Assembly (NCBI GenBank): GCA_021018815.1
Contig: JAITYX010000135.1
Location: 62,001-126,000, forward strand
Length of the DNA: 64,000 nt
Source: Talinum fruticosum
Lineage: Eukaryota; Streptophyta; Magnoliopsida; Caryophyllales; Talinaceae
Direction: 5' to 3'
In this document: positions 12,258 through 24,360 of the stretch, piece by piece
Position numbering within the stretch: the stretch's first letter is position 1
Layout: every line of letters begins with the position of its first letter
The notes under the pieces: generated by a model
Databases searched by the model: none
The model's input: the letters and a program-made list of their open reading frames with translations, nothing else
What the model was told of the DNA's origin: nothing
Program-made: the position numbers and the translations under genes

Positions 12258-13362
12258 TGTTGATGAAAAGTCCCATAAGATGTACCCTAGAGGGGTGAAT
12301 AGAGTATTTTAAAATTTTGAGGTATCTAATTTTGTTGAGAGGTCGAGAGATATGAAAAACAAAGAAACAGAAAAGTAAATTGGACAATGCAAGTTTGTCT
12401 GTTCACGATCATGAACCAAATCTAAATATATGGGTTAGTGACCACCTAAGGTTTCTTGCCTTAGGATTATTTTCTACTTTTTTATTTATTTCTCCGACTG
12501 TCGGATGAGTTCTTCACTTAACTCACCGACTGGCCTTTTAAGTATACTTACTCTCGAGGCCCACTTGCTCACACTTCTTTCAAGTGCTACCACTCGAAAG
12601 CAGTCCTAACAAGTCTCTTTATTACAAACTCACAAAATATCTAATCTTAGACACTTTGCTATAAGAATGATTTGAATGATTAATCAAGATTATAGGAGAT
12701 TAAGATAAGATATGAAGTGTGCTCTCTTACTTGAATGTTTCTCAATCTTGACTTGGATCTTTATAACTTTCTCTTCATTTAGCATACCGTTGAAATTACC
12801 TTTGTAGATTTGATCTTCTCTATCCGACTTGGTAACTAAATCTTGGCAGCACTCGACTGTTGTCCAAAATATTGATACTTTTCAAGTTTGACTTTGCTCT
12901 CAAAATGTTTATGCATCTTTAAATGTTCAGCCTGCCTTAACTCCCTTCATTCATTGTTAAAAAACTCGTGGTTCCCACTTGTACTTCTTGCAACGCATAA
13001 ACGAATGATCCGACTGATTTCTTTCCGAAAATAGGTTCAATAAAATCTGTGGAAAGATTAAGATTTTATGCAATATAATCATGTCAAAATATGCTTGCAA
13101 TATATCCATGATTTTCGGGGTTAGAATAAGTGAGAATATTTCCTTAATTCATTGATTTAGTATAATGCTAAATAAGGAAACAATATCCAAGAATAAAATC
13201 GGATAGGTACTAATCATGAAGAATAATATCGGGAATATTAATGGAATATTTCTTGCTACTGAATATTTACCTTGAGTACAAAATTCATTAAAGCATAATG
13301 AGGACGAGATAAGATAATTGAATAAATATGTGTGAATGGTCGGATTAGTTATCCGACTAACA
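12258..13362 (-). mobile_element. Sirevirus-like Ty1/copia 3' LTR (family B)
   Basis: On the minus strand this starts TGTTAGTCGGATAAC at 13,362 and ends CATCAACA at 12,258, giving TGTT...AACA termini and 1,105 bp. A polypurine tract abuts its start. Near its end lies the motif CTATTCACCCCTCTAGGG, shared with the family-A LTRs at 43,150, 45,930 and 56,920. The left flanking five bases are AGGAT; no second copy of this LTR is present to confirm the target duplication. It is interpreted as the 3' LTR of the split element whose ORF3 lies at 27.5-29.0 kb. Confidence 0.7.
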
Positions 13363-13374
13363 ATCTCCCCTTTT
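13363..13374 (-). other. Polypurine tract of family-B Sirevirus-like element
   Basis: On the minus strand AAAAGGGGAGAT lies immediately before the LTR start TGTTAG. This is the expected primer site for plus-strand DNA synthesis and fixes the orientation and left boundary of the LTR. Equivalent tracts precede the family-A LTRs at 41,784 and 44,534. Confidence 0.75.
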
Positions 13375-13482
13375 CGATGAAAGACATAATTTCAATATTT
13401 GGTTCTAGATTTCACAAATAACTCCCCTAAACAAGATTCTAATCTCCACTTAACATATCATCGGTAATTTAGAATGATCAAG
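13375..13482 (-). other. 3' non-coding tract of family-B element, interrupted by CACTA
   Basis: This short tract upstream of the polypurine tract includes, on the minus strand, GTTTAGGGGAGTT, a phrase also found on the plus strand at about 44,151 in the equivalent region of a family-A copy. It ends at the AAG duplicated by the CACTA insertion and appears to continue at 24,578. Confidence 0.55.
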
Positions 13483-13686
13483 CACTACTAGAAAACGGGG
13501 CAATATTCGACGGTTCTCCATCGACCCTTCTACAAAGGGTCGAGAAAATTTCGCGTAATCTTTTAGTTTGTTGGTATCTTGATGCTTTTTTGATCAAAAA
13601 ATTTCGAACCAAAAAAGCGTCTAGTTATGGGCCATTGTAAGGCAGCCCAAGTGTAAGTTTAAAAAGCCCAACCTTCTAACTCCTAA

Positions 13687-14069
13687 GACTATCTCCAATA
13701 GGAGCAACTCTCCGGAGTTGCTCCCATGTGGAGGAAAGAGAAAACAAAAAAAGGGGGTGAGATGAGGTGGAGCAACTCCTTGGAGCAAGTGGCCAAGGGG
13801 AAAAAGGAGGAGAGAGCGGAAAAAGAAAGTCTCCAAGGGGAAAAAGGAGGAGAGAGCGGAAAAAGAAAGAGAGAGCGGGAAAAGGAGGAGACGAGAGAAA
13901 TAATTATATTCATAAAATATTTCATGTGTGACCTATTTGTAATATAAATTATTATGGAGCAACTCATATGAGTTGCTACCATTAACAATAGGTAATAAAA
14001 TAAAGCAACTCCCTTACCTACGTGACACTTGGAGCAACTCAAAGAGAATTGCTACCATTATGAATTGCC
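13687..14069. mobile_element. PIF/Harbinger (Tourist-like) MITE
   Basis: TAA flanks both ends (13,684-13,686 and 14,070-14,072). The left arm begins GACTATCTCCAATAGGAG and the right arm, reverse-complemented, begins GGCAATTCATAATGGTAG; both run on to AGTTGCTCC after about 38 bases. The interior carries further GAGTTGCT/AGCAACTC inverted copies. The 383-bp sequence contains a 73-codon Lys/Glu/Arg-rich frame that arises from a purine-rich tandem repeat and is probably not a gene. Confidence 0.65.
13793..13876 (+). repeat. 40-bp tandem duplication, purine-rich
   Basis: CCAAGGGGAAAAAGGAGG starts at 13,793 and again at 13,833. The two 40-base units are almost identical and are followed by a partial third (GAGAGAGCGGG). 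It lies within the Harbinger-like MITE. Confidence 0.8.
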
Positions 14070-14072
14070 TAA

Positions 14073-14900
14073 AATCTCATCGCGCGACCTCTCTCACTAC
14101 ACCATCGCCTTAACCCTAAAATCATGTCTCTTGTTTCAAACGCCGTAGACATCCACAGTCACGGTCATCGTCATCTACCATTACCGAAGACCGTGACGGC
14201 CATCGCCATCAGCCGTGTGCGCCGTCAAGCTTCGTCATCATCATCAGTTGTTTGAATGGCCATCATGGTTCTGATTTTCAGTCCTTGACGTTCTTCCTCG
14301 CTCGACCCTAATCTTCCATCACCCAAACCTTGATTCTGATCATCTGGTTTTATTTGCTGTCGCTGGAGACACTCACTGCCTTTGTTGATATTTCGTCAAG
14401 CTTCATCTTCAATCACCAGTTGTATGAACATAAGTCGTCTGTCGTCAAGCTTGATCATCATTTTGGTTTGTCTCTTTCTCTCTATCATCAGTTGTATGAA
14501 CATAAGTCGTCTTCCAGCAAGCTTGATCATCATTCTGGTTTGTCTCTTTCTCTCTTTTCTTGTACAAATTATGCTTGATTTTTGTTTCAATTGCTGTGTA
14601 ATGAGTTGCGGCTTTCAATTTATGCTAATTATTCTTGAGTTCTAAATTTCTTGGCTTTTTTACCCTTTAAATTTGGTTCATGCGCATATTTCTGTAGTAG
14701 GAATTACAATTGTGGGAAATTTGATAAGTTCCGCCATATGGGAACTTGGTTACTTTTATGGTATTAGCTGTAGGAGGGTTGTGAATAGTGTAAATTTGGA
14801 ACAGAAGACAGTTTCTTTCTATTTCTTAATGAAGCCAAATCGGCTTGAAGATGCTAATGCGATTCTGATGGTGGATTCCATAATTATAATCTAACACCCT
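14073..14900 (+). other. CACTA interior: leader-like sequence and open frame with internal duplication
   Basis: After CT-rich, leader-like sequence (14,080-14,330), plus-strand frames run at 14,330-14,578 and 14,382-14,645 across a 72-bp duplication. I recognise no domain. The base composition, with TC-rich stretches followed by an intron-like T-rich tract, resembles the first exon and intron of a gene, perhaps the remnant of the CACTA gene or a captured host fragment. Confidence 0.25.
14412..14555 (+). repeat. 72-bp in-frame tandem duplication
   Basis: A unit beginning ATCACCAGTTGTATGAACA at 14,412 recurs at 14,484 with a few changes. The period is a multiple of three, so the frame at 14,330-14,578 repeats a 24-residue block containing HQLYEHKSS and LDHH-GLSLSL. 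Confidence 0.8.
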
Positions 14901-15149
14901 CTGATGCTATCTGGGAAGTTACAACACCTTAATCCATGATGATTATTTTTAGCACAAATATTGAATATTGATGTGTATTTCATTATTGTTCTATTGCCAA
15001 GGATATATGGGCAATTCACGTTCTTATGAAAATGACTCCTGCTCTATTTTTGGAAGAAAATAAAAGTATTATTACTGACTCATAGTCTCTTATTTATAAA
15101 ATGGTAGTTTAGCATATGTGTCCCCTGTTGAGAGCAAACAATGCCCCGG

Positions 15150-15560
15150 GTGTTGACATCGGATATCTTTTGAAAAAACGTAGCTGCTTGTTTAAGAGTT
15201 TCCCTAGTCCGGAAATCCTTCCTTTTGATCTGTCAAGCATGAAGTCATCTCACTCATACTTTTTCCTATTTGTTGCAAACAACAAAGTTAATTTTCCCAA
15301 AGCAGTGGCATTCCAAGTTGCCAAATAAAAAATGCCTAGACCACCGTGAGACTTTGGCCTATATTCGTTATCCCAGGCCACCAGGATTGTCTTTCTGGTG
15401 CTATTTCTTTCCAGTAGAAAGAAAAATCCTATAAATGCTCTAGAGCTGTATAATAGGGTCCTTTTGGATAACGAAAATCTGAACCCAATATGAGTTGCAA
15501 AGATAATTGCAGCAATTAGCTGCAAATGAATTGTGATATCTGAATTTCCTTAGAGCCACC
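15150..15560 (-). pseudogene. LINE reverse-transcriptase fragment (C-terminal)
   Basis: The minus-strand frame at 15,525-15,250 contains ILVAWDNEYRPKSHGGLGIF followed by ATWNATALGKL. This matches the conserved segment after the RT fingers and palm of plant L1-like elements (VAWD-x-CxPKxxGGLGI-x-WNxA-GK). The flanks continue in shifted frames. It is an isolated, truncated piece inside the CACTA element, antisense to the larger LINE next to it. Confidence 0.7.
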
Positions 15561-15921
15561 ACCTTGTCATGTAAAGGCTTCCACCACTGCAGTCCAATTT
15601 TTTACTAGCACGTGCACCAAAGTACTTAATCATTAGCAACCTCTCTCAATAGCTGCCTTACTCAAAATGAGCCCTCCATTGTTGATTCGAAATTGGTAGA
15701 TGAGCTGGATACTTCAGAAAATTCTTGAAATAACTGCTGTAGGTTCTGCTCTGAAATCACATCTACTCAATAAAAAATGATAAATTATGAACAAAAATTA
15801 AGCATGTAAGCTGAATATTCTTTACGAGCTGATTCAATGTCCTATACTCCTACCAAGATACTCCCTTCACCACAGTAAACGAATATGACATCATCAAAGT
15901 AATAGTCTACTATTATCTCAC

Positions 15922-15924
<3 letters not shown>

Positions 15925-15998
<74 letters not shown>
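15925..15998. repeat. (TC)17 followed by (TA)20 microsatellite
   Basis: Perfect TC repeats run 15,925-15,958 and perfect TA repeats 15,959-15,998. The tract is followed by ATATCTTATGAAG, and a similar TA-then-ATGAAG junction occurs at the 3' end of the LINE (22,577-22,628). This suggests the LINE inserted at this microsatellite. Confidence 0.9.
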
Positions 15999-16002
<4 letters not shown>

Positions 16003-16011
16003 CTTATGAAG

Positions 16012-18408
16012 TAAACTGGAAAAACTCTAGAGAGAGATGCTCTGACGAGAGCCTAGGGCAATTGACTAGTTTCCTTCTCCTCCCCGCGTTCTTCCATGAT
16101 TTTTCTTGAACCCAAACTGCCCGACCCGGCTTTTGATTGCTGGAGACCTTTCCCCCTCTTCGTCTTCCTTGACAACCAACTTAAGCTTTCCCATGCTCCT
16201 AGAAACGTCTTGCCTCTCTTCTTCCAAATCTATTGTTTGGCTTGCGTTTGTCCCTCCGATTATAGCTACTTTGGCCATCCTTTGATTCCCTTTGCCTTTA
16301 TTTCAATTGTTCGGTTGACTTTCGTGCTGAAACTAGGGTTCGGATTGAATTTCTTGCAATTCTCTGTCATAATCTCTTCTTTTTGCGGTGGTTTTGCATC
16401 TATTATTTCGGACCTCCTGTTGAAATACTCCGGTGTTTGCTCGATTACTTGTCTGTATTATTCAAATTCGCAAGTGGAATCAGCCCAATGTTGTTTTTGT
16501 GTACGCTACTGCAGCCTTTAGTGAATTCAAATCCTCTTTTCGTTTCGAAGCAAGGATTTCGAGAACCAAAAGCAAGTCCGGACGAAGAAGGTCCGCAGCG
16601 TTTTTGGGGTTGGCCATCCTCGGAATTTCAGGTTAAGCAAGTACCGATCGATTTCCCACCCAAGCTTATGCTTCGTGCACGATGATGATGTCAAACAGTT
16701 CCGATTTGTGCTCTTTGTTGGGTTCTCTCGATCTCCAGTCATAATTCCTTCGTTTGATCCAATTGCTTCCATAACGGTTGCCGTCTTTCTAGGTATGTTT
16801 CGGGCTATGCCTCTCCACTTTAGTTCCACGTTTTTCTTCCCGCTTATTGTTTTTGGAGATGGATTTGGCCATGTTTATTTGGTATGATACTACTTCGATT
16901 CCGAATTTCATCATTTTCGGATATATTATGATTCGGCTTCGGGTTAGCTATTATAGCCTGGATGACTTTCTTTATGTGATTTGGTTTTTCAGGTTATCAA
17001 TGATTTTGCTCCGAGCTTTGTCCTGTAAAATTCATGACTAGGGTCATTGTTAATCGGATCCGGAAGGCTTATGTGATGGTTTTGATGGATGTACTTGCAC
17101 TTGTTTTTTGGTTACTGGTTATTATTGATTGTATTTTATGGGCGAGAGGAATTTTAGGCTTACCCGAAAGTCCCAAGGGTCCTTGTCCGACCGCCCTTAC
17201 AAGGCCCCGTATCTTGCTCCGCAAGTGGTGGACTGTCTTCTGTTTTTGACTTCCCTTGGATATGGCTAGTGTACATTGGCTTGATTGATGAGATTAGGGT
17301 TATGATACAGCTCGTTTGGTTACCAAGTAGTAGTGATGGAGCTTTGGCTCTATTTATGTTTGTTATGATCGAAGCTTTGGCTTGGCTGACTGGAGTTTGA
17401 GAGACAAACCAACTTTAGCTGGTTTTTCTTGGAGGGAGTTTTGTTGGTTCTTTAGTTGGAGTTTGCCTGATTTGCTTGGTTTTGGTATTGTTCCTGTTGG
17501 TATATTTGGCGAGGCCTATTTGTATTTCGGCTTCACGGGTCTACTAGCTCACCATGGTTTGTGTGGTGATGCGTGAGGTTCTTATAGTTTGTGTACTTTG
17601 GCCTGATCTTATTTTCCTAGTCTAGTGGTTCCTCTCGATGAGCAGAGTGATTTTATTGCTTGCGAGGTTTGTGTCTAGGTGCTTGGAATGGTTCCTTTGC
17701 AGATTTCTTTTCCGATATGGTCTTTTTATGTGCCATGTCTTAACTTTTCACAACTCCTTTGATGAACTTCTCCTTTTCCTTCAGATTGGGGTTAGACAAC
17801 ATATTTTCCGGCAGATTTTGCTCGATGCTTGTTTTAATACTATGGTGGCTTTGCGGTTGCCCCCTTTTTGGGTTGGAAGCTAGATACCACCTTGCCACCT
17901 AGTATTTCGAAGGTCTATGATGAAATAATCTACTTATATGAGACTATTTTCATGACTTTTATCTTTGCATGTTGGACGATTTTTGTTGGCTTCACATGCT
18001 CTTGTCTTTTTGTTGAGGTGTTGTAGTTTTGAGCTGGTTTTTTAGTTCCGATCGTTTGTTTTAGTTTTCTTTGCTGGATTTGGGGTCCATGGTGTACCTT
18101 GAGAGGATGGAGCGATATCAATCGGACGCACAACGACTCCTCCTACTTGATTTGTATTATTATGTTTATTTTTGTGTTCGTTATCTTGGTGAAATGTACG
18201 TATTACTCTTGTCCTACTTTCTCTGCTTGTACATATTGGGCGAGATGAGTCCTAGTTTATACTCGGATTCCCAAGGCTCCTGCTATGGCAAACTTTTTAG
18301 GGTACGAATCTTGCTTTGCAAGTTGAACTTGTTTACTTGCTGCATGGTTGTTTATGATTGGTTTTTGTCCGCCACTCTCTCTAACTGTAGAATGCCAATG
18401 AGTTATCC
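16012..18408 (+). other. LINE 5' region; ORF1 not recognisable
   Basis: This 2.4-kb tract sits where the 5' UTR and ORF1 should be. Plus-strand frames are short and show no CCHC knuckle or RNA-recognition motif. A minus-strand frame at 16,278-16,066 (70 codons, MAKVAIIGGTNASQTIDLEE start, Lys/Glu-rich) looks more protein-like than anything on the plus strand. It may belong to older sequence into which the LINE was joined. The identity of this tract is open. Confidence 0.3.
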
Positions 18409-21400
18409 GTGAAAATTGTTATGTGGAATGTACAGGGTGCTAAAAAGCACCAAGTTAAACAAGAAATTTTGATTCTCAATAAGAAAGTTAGACCTAATAT
18501 TTTATTTTTGACCGAAACTATGACTAATGAAGAAAGCACAAAGAAAATCATATCCTCCTTAGGATTCGATTATTTTGATTATGTTCTACCTCACAATCAT
18601 TGCGGGGTATGTGGATTCTCGGAATAATTGTAATATTTCAGCCAATGTGATTATTAAAGACAAAAGGTTTATTCACCTCTATGTAATTGATAAGAGCATA
18701 CAGAAAGAATGTATTATTACGGGGATCTATGGGCCAGCTCAAGCTATTGACAAGCCCTTTTTTGGAATCAATTACATGAAATTAATTGCCTAATTAATTT
18801 ACCTTAGTGTATTATCGGGGATTTCAATGAAATGGAATGTTTAAATGAAAAAGTGGGAGGTGCTAAATTATCTCTCAACAATGTTCAACGCATGAGGAGC
18901 TTTCTTTCTAGCATCCACAGTGAATCCATTCCTACTTTTGGCAGAATATTCACCTGGAAAATTTTTTGAAAGGACATCTTATCTACGAAAGATTACATAG
19001 AGCTATTGCGCTCTCGATTGGCAGAATATGTACCCCAATTGCTCCGTCTCTCGTGGCCCATTCTTGTGTTCGGATCATAGCTACATTCTATTGGATTCTA
19101 ACCCTATTTTTCGGCAACATTCTTACCGACAAAATTTAGATTTGAGAATCATTGGTCGACTTACCCGGAAGTCAATAAAGTTGTCAAACAACAATGGAAT
19201 GGACAACCGCGAGGGACGCTTATGTACAAAATTGTTAGAAAACTCAAGAATGTTAAATCTAAGATTAAGCTATGGGCCTCTAAAGTCCGTAGTAACTACT
19301 CTCACAAGGTAGAAAGGAATTTGAATCTTTTACAAATTGTGGAAGATAAAATCCTATCTGACCCTTGTAATCATAGATTATTACATTGGCACGCTTGCTT
19401 AATCAAACAAAGGGAGCGACTTCTTTTGTTTAATCGAAATATTGGGGAAAGTTTTATCGAAAAGAATGGTTGACTAAGGGTGACGAAACTCTAATTTCTT
19501 TCATCGTAGTTGCTCTTTCCGAGAGAAAAAAATGAATATACTTAGAATTAAAGATGAGTCCGGAGGATGGATCCATGATAAAGAGGATATTCAACGGAAA
19601 TTTGTAGCTGACTTTACTCAAAGATTTAAGTCTTAACAGGGTACTAATAGAACACGGATGTGCACGAATCTGCCGGTCCGGCTCACTAATGACGATAATA
19701 ACCAGCTCATCCTTCCGATTTCTCCTGCTAAGGTCAAGATTGCTATTTTTCAAATGAACCCAGCTAAAGCTCCGAGCACTGGCGGCTTTGGCGCTGGGTT
19801 CTTCCAACAACATTGGGATGTTATTGGTAATGACATTACTTGTGTGCATTTTGGATTTTTTTAATAATGGAAAGTTATTAAAAGAGGTTAATCATACCTT
19901 CATTGCGTTAATACCGAAAGTTACAAGCCCTTCGCTTACTTCGCTCTTTAGACCAATCAGTTTGTCCAATAGTGTTTACAAGATTATTTCGAAAATTCTA
20001 GCCAATAGGTTAAGGCCTATTCTACAAAGGATTGTTAGCCCTTACCGGAGTGCATTCATGCCTAATAGGGATATCCATGGTAATATTCTTTTGGCACATG
20101 AAGTTATTAACAAATTTGGGAATATTAAAGGGAAACAAGCTTATATTGGACTAAAATTGGATATAGAGAAAGCTTATAATAGAATTGAATGGGATTTTAT
20201 ATTTGCTTGTCTCAAGGATTTGGGTTTTCATTTAGTTTGGATTAACTAGATACGTGAATGTATTACATCCGTTGCATATTCAATTCTCATCAACGATGAG
20301 TCTTGTGGGTTTTTCGTCCATCTAGAGGATTGAGGCAAGGTGACCCCCTGTCGCCATACTTGTTCATATTGTGTATGGATGCTTTGGCGTATAGGCTTCA
20401 CTTTGCTTGCCTCGAACCCTTAAGCGAGGATTGGGATTAAAATTTGTCCGCAAGCCCCAAAAATCCCGGCTTGTTGTTTGCGGACGATAGCCTTTTGTTT
20501 TGTAAGGTTAATTTTGAAACATGTCTTAGGCTCCATAATATTCTGAATGATTTCGCAGTCGATCCGGCCAACTTATTAATTTTCATAAGTCGACGATTAT
20601 TTTTCCGAAACTCTTCGATTGCCGATAGGAATATGGTTGCCTTTGTGTTTAATATTCCTCATTCAGATTCTTTGGGAAAATACTTAGGTTGTCTTGTTTT
20701 CAAAGGTAAAACCAACAACTCTATCTTTGTGGATCTTTTAACGAGAGCGAATAGCAAATTGCAAAGCTGGAAAGCCAATTCGCTCTCTAAAGCGAGTAGG
20801 GTGGTACTTGTATAGTCTAATCTTGAATCCCTACCGGCTCATGTGATGTAGAGTTTTTAAACTACCAAAAAGCACGTCTAACTCTCTGGATAAAATTAAT
20901 CAGGATTTTTTTGGAAAAAATCTCATGATGCCAATGGGATACCAATGGTAGCTTGGGATAAAATTTGTACTCCTAAGAAATTGGGAGGTTTGGGCCTTAG
21001 GAAAATTGAGATAGTTAACCAAGCCTTTCTTTGTAAACTTATTTGGAAATACTTATAAGAAGATAATAATTTACGGGGGTCTATTATAAGAACTAAGTAT
21101 CCTCTATAAGAGGATCTTTTACGAAGGAAAATAAAAGTTTCGAATTCTTGGGCTTGGAAATGTTTGCTTAAAGAATGTGATTTTTTAAAAAGGGCTTAAT
21201 ATAGAAAATAGGCAACGGCAAAAATGTGAAATTCTGGTATGATTTTTGGTGTGGTCATTTTAAGTTATTGAATTATTATGACAATAATATTCCAAATATT
21301 CCCTCTTTGGATGCCACAGTAAGTGAATTTATAACCTCGAGATAAAGAGTGGGATCCGATACGTCTTAATTCTTTTCTTCCGACTTATATTTGCCAAGTT

Positions 21401-22530
21401 ATTAAGACTATCCGTCTCTCTTTTCATGACAATAAGGATTCTGTTTGTTGGGGTTTGTCTAACAGCGGAAAGTTTACTACTAAGTCTCGCCACTTGGAAT
21501 GCTCATAATATTCCCACTAATTTACGATCGTGGGATTTTGCATGGATTTGGAATATGGATTTGATGCCTAAGTTAAAATTATTTATGTGGCAAATTGGTC
21601 ACAATGCGTTATCAACACGGGATAACTTAGCTAAAAGAAGGTTGAACATTGACACTTTTTGTCCACTTTGTCAAGACCATTGTAAGTCCTGACCAATCTT
21701 TTCTCACAATGGACTTGTGTCATGGACACTTGGGATACACGGTTTTGACATAAGTGGCCAGAGGTGAACCTAAGTCGATTCTGAGAATCCCTCTTTGAAT
21801 CATATTATTTATACATTCGGAAGGCTGAGAAAACCATCTCGGATGACACGCTTGATTCATTTGCTATGAAGTATTTGGAAAAGCAGAAATGACAGAGTCT
21901 TCAACAATGGAACTTTCAATTCTATTGCCACAATCTTTCGAGCCAAATCATCTTGGGCTGAATGGCAATCTAGGAGCAGACTGGATCAATATTTCAACCC
22001 ATCCTCACCTTCTCCCTCACTACGTGCCAACACTTTTAACCATCTGATTTGTTGGCACAAACCACTTGAAGGATTCATCAAAGTCAACTTTCACGGTTCA
22101 AGGTCTTCTTCGGCGGTGGCGGGAGGTTTCGTCATCGAAGTTGGGATGACAGGTTTCTTTAGCGGGAGCAACAAATTTGTGGTCATCATAGATTCTTTTA
22201 GCAGAGGCTACTGCCATGAGAAATCGTGTCAAAGCGAGCAATTCAAGTAGGATTTTGTTCGATCATTTTGGAAGGAGATAACCTAACGGTCATTAAAGCA
22301 ATTAAAGGAGAAATCCAGGTTCCTTGGGAAATCCATACACTCTTTCAAGACACTTATCGTTTCCTTCGGATGTGCAACGAAGTTTTTATTTATCACACAT
22401 TTAGAGAAGGGAATCGAGTCTGCGATTGGATAGCCAAGTTTGGTCAATGTATTTCTTCTACTTTAGTTTGGTTTACTATCCCCTCTTCTTCTTTTCTCTC
22501 CATTTTAATGGAGGACAACTTAGAGTAGAA
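18409..22530 (+). pseudogene. LINE ORF2 (endonuclease, reverse transcriptase, RNase H), broken
   Basis: The apurinic-type endonuclease begins MKIVMWNVQGAKKHQ with FLTETM (18,409-18,627) and continues after a frameshift with IIGDFNEME near 18,820. The RT includes FRPISLSNSVYKIISK and GLKLDIEKAYNRIEWDF (19,948-20,210), then [17 protein letters not shown] (about 20,331-20,385) and FADDSLLF (20,477-20,500). A zf-RVT segment with KLFMWQIGHNALSTRDNL and CPLCQ lies at 21,565-21,680. An RNase H segment with LEGDNLTVIKAI and FREGNRVCDWIAKFG ends at 22,528. Stops and shifts recur throughout, and no frame covers more than about 153 codons. It is the clearest coding relic in the window. Confidence 0.9.
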
Positions 22531-22574
22531 CCCTTGCGAGAAGGGCTACCTATTAGTTATTGTACTTATTCATT

Positions 22575-22576
<2 letters not shown>

Positions 22577-22624
<48 letters not shown>
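22577..22624. repeat. (AT)24 microsatellite, LINE 3' tail
   Basis: A perfect dinucleotide run lies 47 bases after the RNase H stop region and is followed by GAAGAAAAGG. Its position suits a LINE 3' tail or the duplicated target microsatellite. Confidence 0.9.
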
Positions 22625-22627
<3 letters not shown>

Positions 22628-24360
22628 GAAAAGGCAATAGTCTAATAGACACCATGAGAGGCTGGTTATGATAATCATCTCAAGCGAAATTTTTTAGCGG
22701 TAGCGGGCATGGCTAGTTGCAATGGGAAGTTTTGTTTTTTGTTTTGGTATGAAATCAATTTGTAGTCACTCCTCTTCACTTGCTACTCGGGAATTTTGGA
22801 AGTTAAAACTTTGTGAATGAGACAATATTATCTTCGTGTCTTTTGTCATTGTTACAGCAAAGAATTCAGATCTAATACAATTAGTTACATCTAAATCACT
22901 TAAAAATTCAGTTATCTGCTATATGATCAATCAGCAATCTTTTGTCTAGTTACAACTTGATCTCTGTTAATCTATATTCATTATGATTATATACTTTCAT
23001 TCTGATCGGATCATATAATCTTGAAATAGGTATATGAAGAGTTTAAGGGCAGTGGACATGTGGAGGATTGATGCCAATCTTTTTTCCCCTTGTGGCCTTG
23101 TACCAATAGGTATGAGGTCGCCTTGTAGAGAAGAGATTTTAAGGGCAGCGGATATGCAAAGAGGAGAGTTTAAGGGCCCTTTTTGAAGGCGCCATTGTTG
23201 TGTTGCGTTGTTCAGCTTTAAGAGATTAAGTCTCTTTTTTCTCTCTAAATTTAAATTGGGCCAATTGGTTCTTGATAGGGATTTTTTTATCCGATTACAT
23301 ATTAATATTGTTTACAGAACCAACATTCCAATTGAATCTCTGATCTATTTGTTTCTCCTCAAATCCCTTGTGAATTTTCTCTAGATTTATTTCGAACTCG
23401 TCAAAAATTGTTTCACTTTGTTGTTCCGTTATCTTTGTACATGGTTAGATGGGTGATGATGCCGTTGGTGCAAACAGCGACCTACAGTAAGATCTTTTCT
23501 TGATTTTTCAATTACCTATTCCGAAATTTGGATTTTCACTAGTTTTCTTCAACCCCCTTTCTTCAATATATGTATTACTGTTCCTGATCTTGCCGTTTTC
23601 TTCTCAAGAGTTTAATTTAGATTTAAGTCACTAGTTGAGAGAATCTGAGATTGATGCTCCCAATTTGCAACTAAATTGGACTGGATTTGCTCTCCTACTT
23701 TTAGGTGTGTATAAAAGTATGATTCGTGCTCCTCAGGTTGAGTTATTTGGTTTAAATTATTGTATAATGCAGATAAAGGTTTCAGTTCTGTGAATTGGTT
23801 AAATGCTCCCAATTAATCTACTTGATAGTATTCTTAAGTTGTCATTATATATAAGTATGATTTTGATGTTTTCCTTATCTTTTTAGGGCTTCGGATGATG
23901 CATCTAATGGAAATTTTGCATGCAACTCACTGAAGGGTGCACTATGTTAAATTTTAGGGAGTCTTAATCATTTGTACAATTTTTTTATGTTTTTTGAAGT
24001 TGTATTAATTATCAATTAAACTCTTAAATTGACGTGTAATACATATCTATATATGTTACACTTTGGATGATCCTATACACACATACAAAATTATGTCTTA
24101 ATACAGATCCTATATGTGGAACTTCCATTAAATTATTGATATTTACATTTCTTATCTTTTTATGTAAGTGTATGTATGTGGAAAATGGTGGATGGTTATT
24201 AGATATGTGAACAGGTGCAAAATGAAAGTGTAAACAATTTCCAATTTTTATTATTTTTTTAAAAATAGAAATTTATCGACACTTTGACGTCATTATAGAA
24301 TCCCACCAATATTTTCATTGATGCCCACCAATTAAATGAACGCCAAAAGAAGCATCGATG
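22625..24360. other. CACTA interior right of the LINE, no recognised gene
   Basis: The tract is AT-rich with scattered short frames. Bases 23,040-23,200 repeat the phrase TTAAGGGCAG-GGA-ATG (at about 23,041 and 23,131). Bases 23,330-23,560 have leader or intron-like character. No transposase motifs were found. Confidence 0.35.

Larger units (their letters stand above)
16012..22624 (+). mobile_element. L1-type LINE nested in the CACTA element
   Basis: The element holds endonuclease, reverse transcriptase, zf-RVT and RNase H segments in the standard plant L1 order and ends with a (TA)24 tail. The left limit is placed after ATGAAG near 16,012 because AAACTCTAGAGAGAGATG-like leader sequence starts there. 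It is inferred, not proved. The (TA)n-ATGAAG sequence on both sides is a possible target duplication. ORF2 is broken by frameshifts and stops, so the copy is dead. Confidence 0.7.

Noticed and set aside
13726..13947. 73-codon Lys/Glu/Arg-rich frame
   Set aside because: It is produced by a purine-rich 40-bp tandem repeat inside a MITE.
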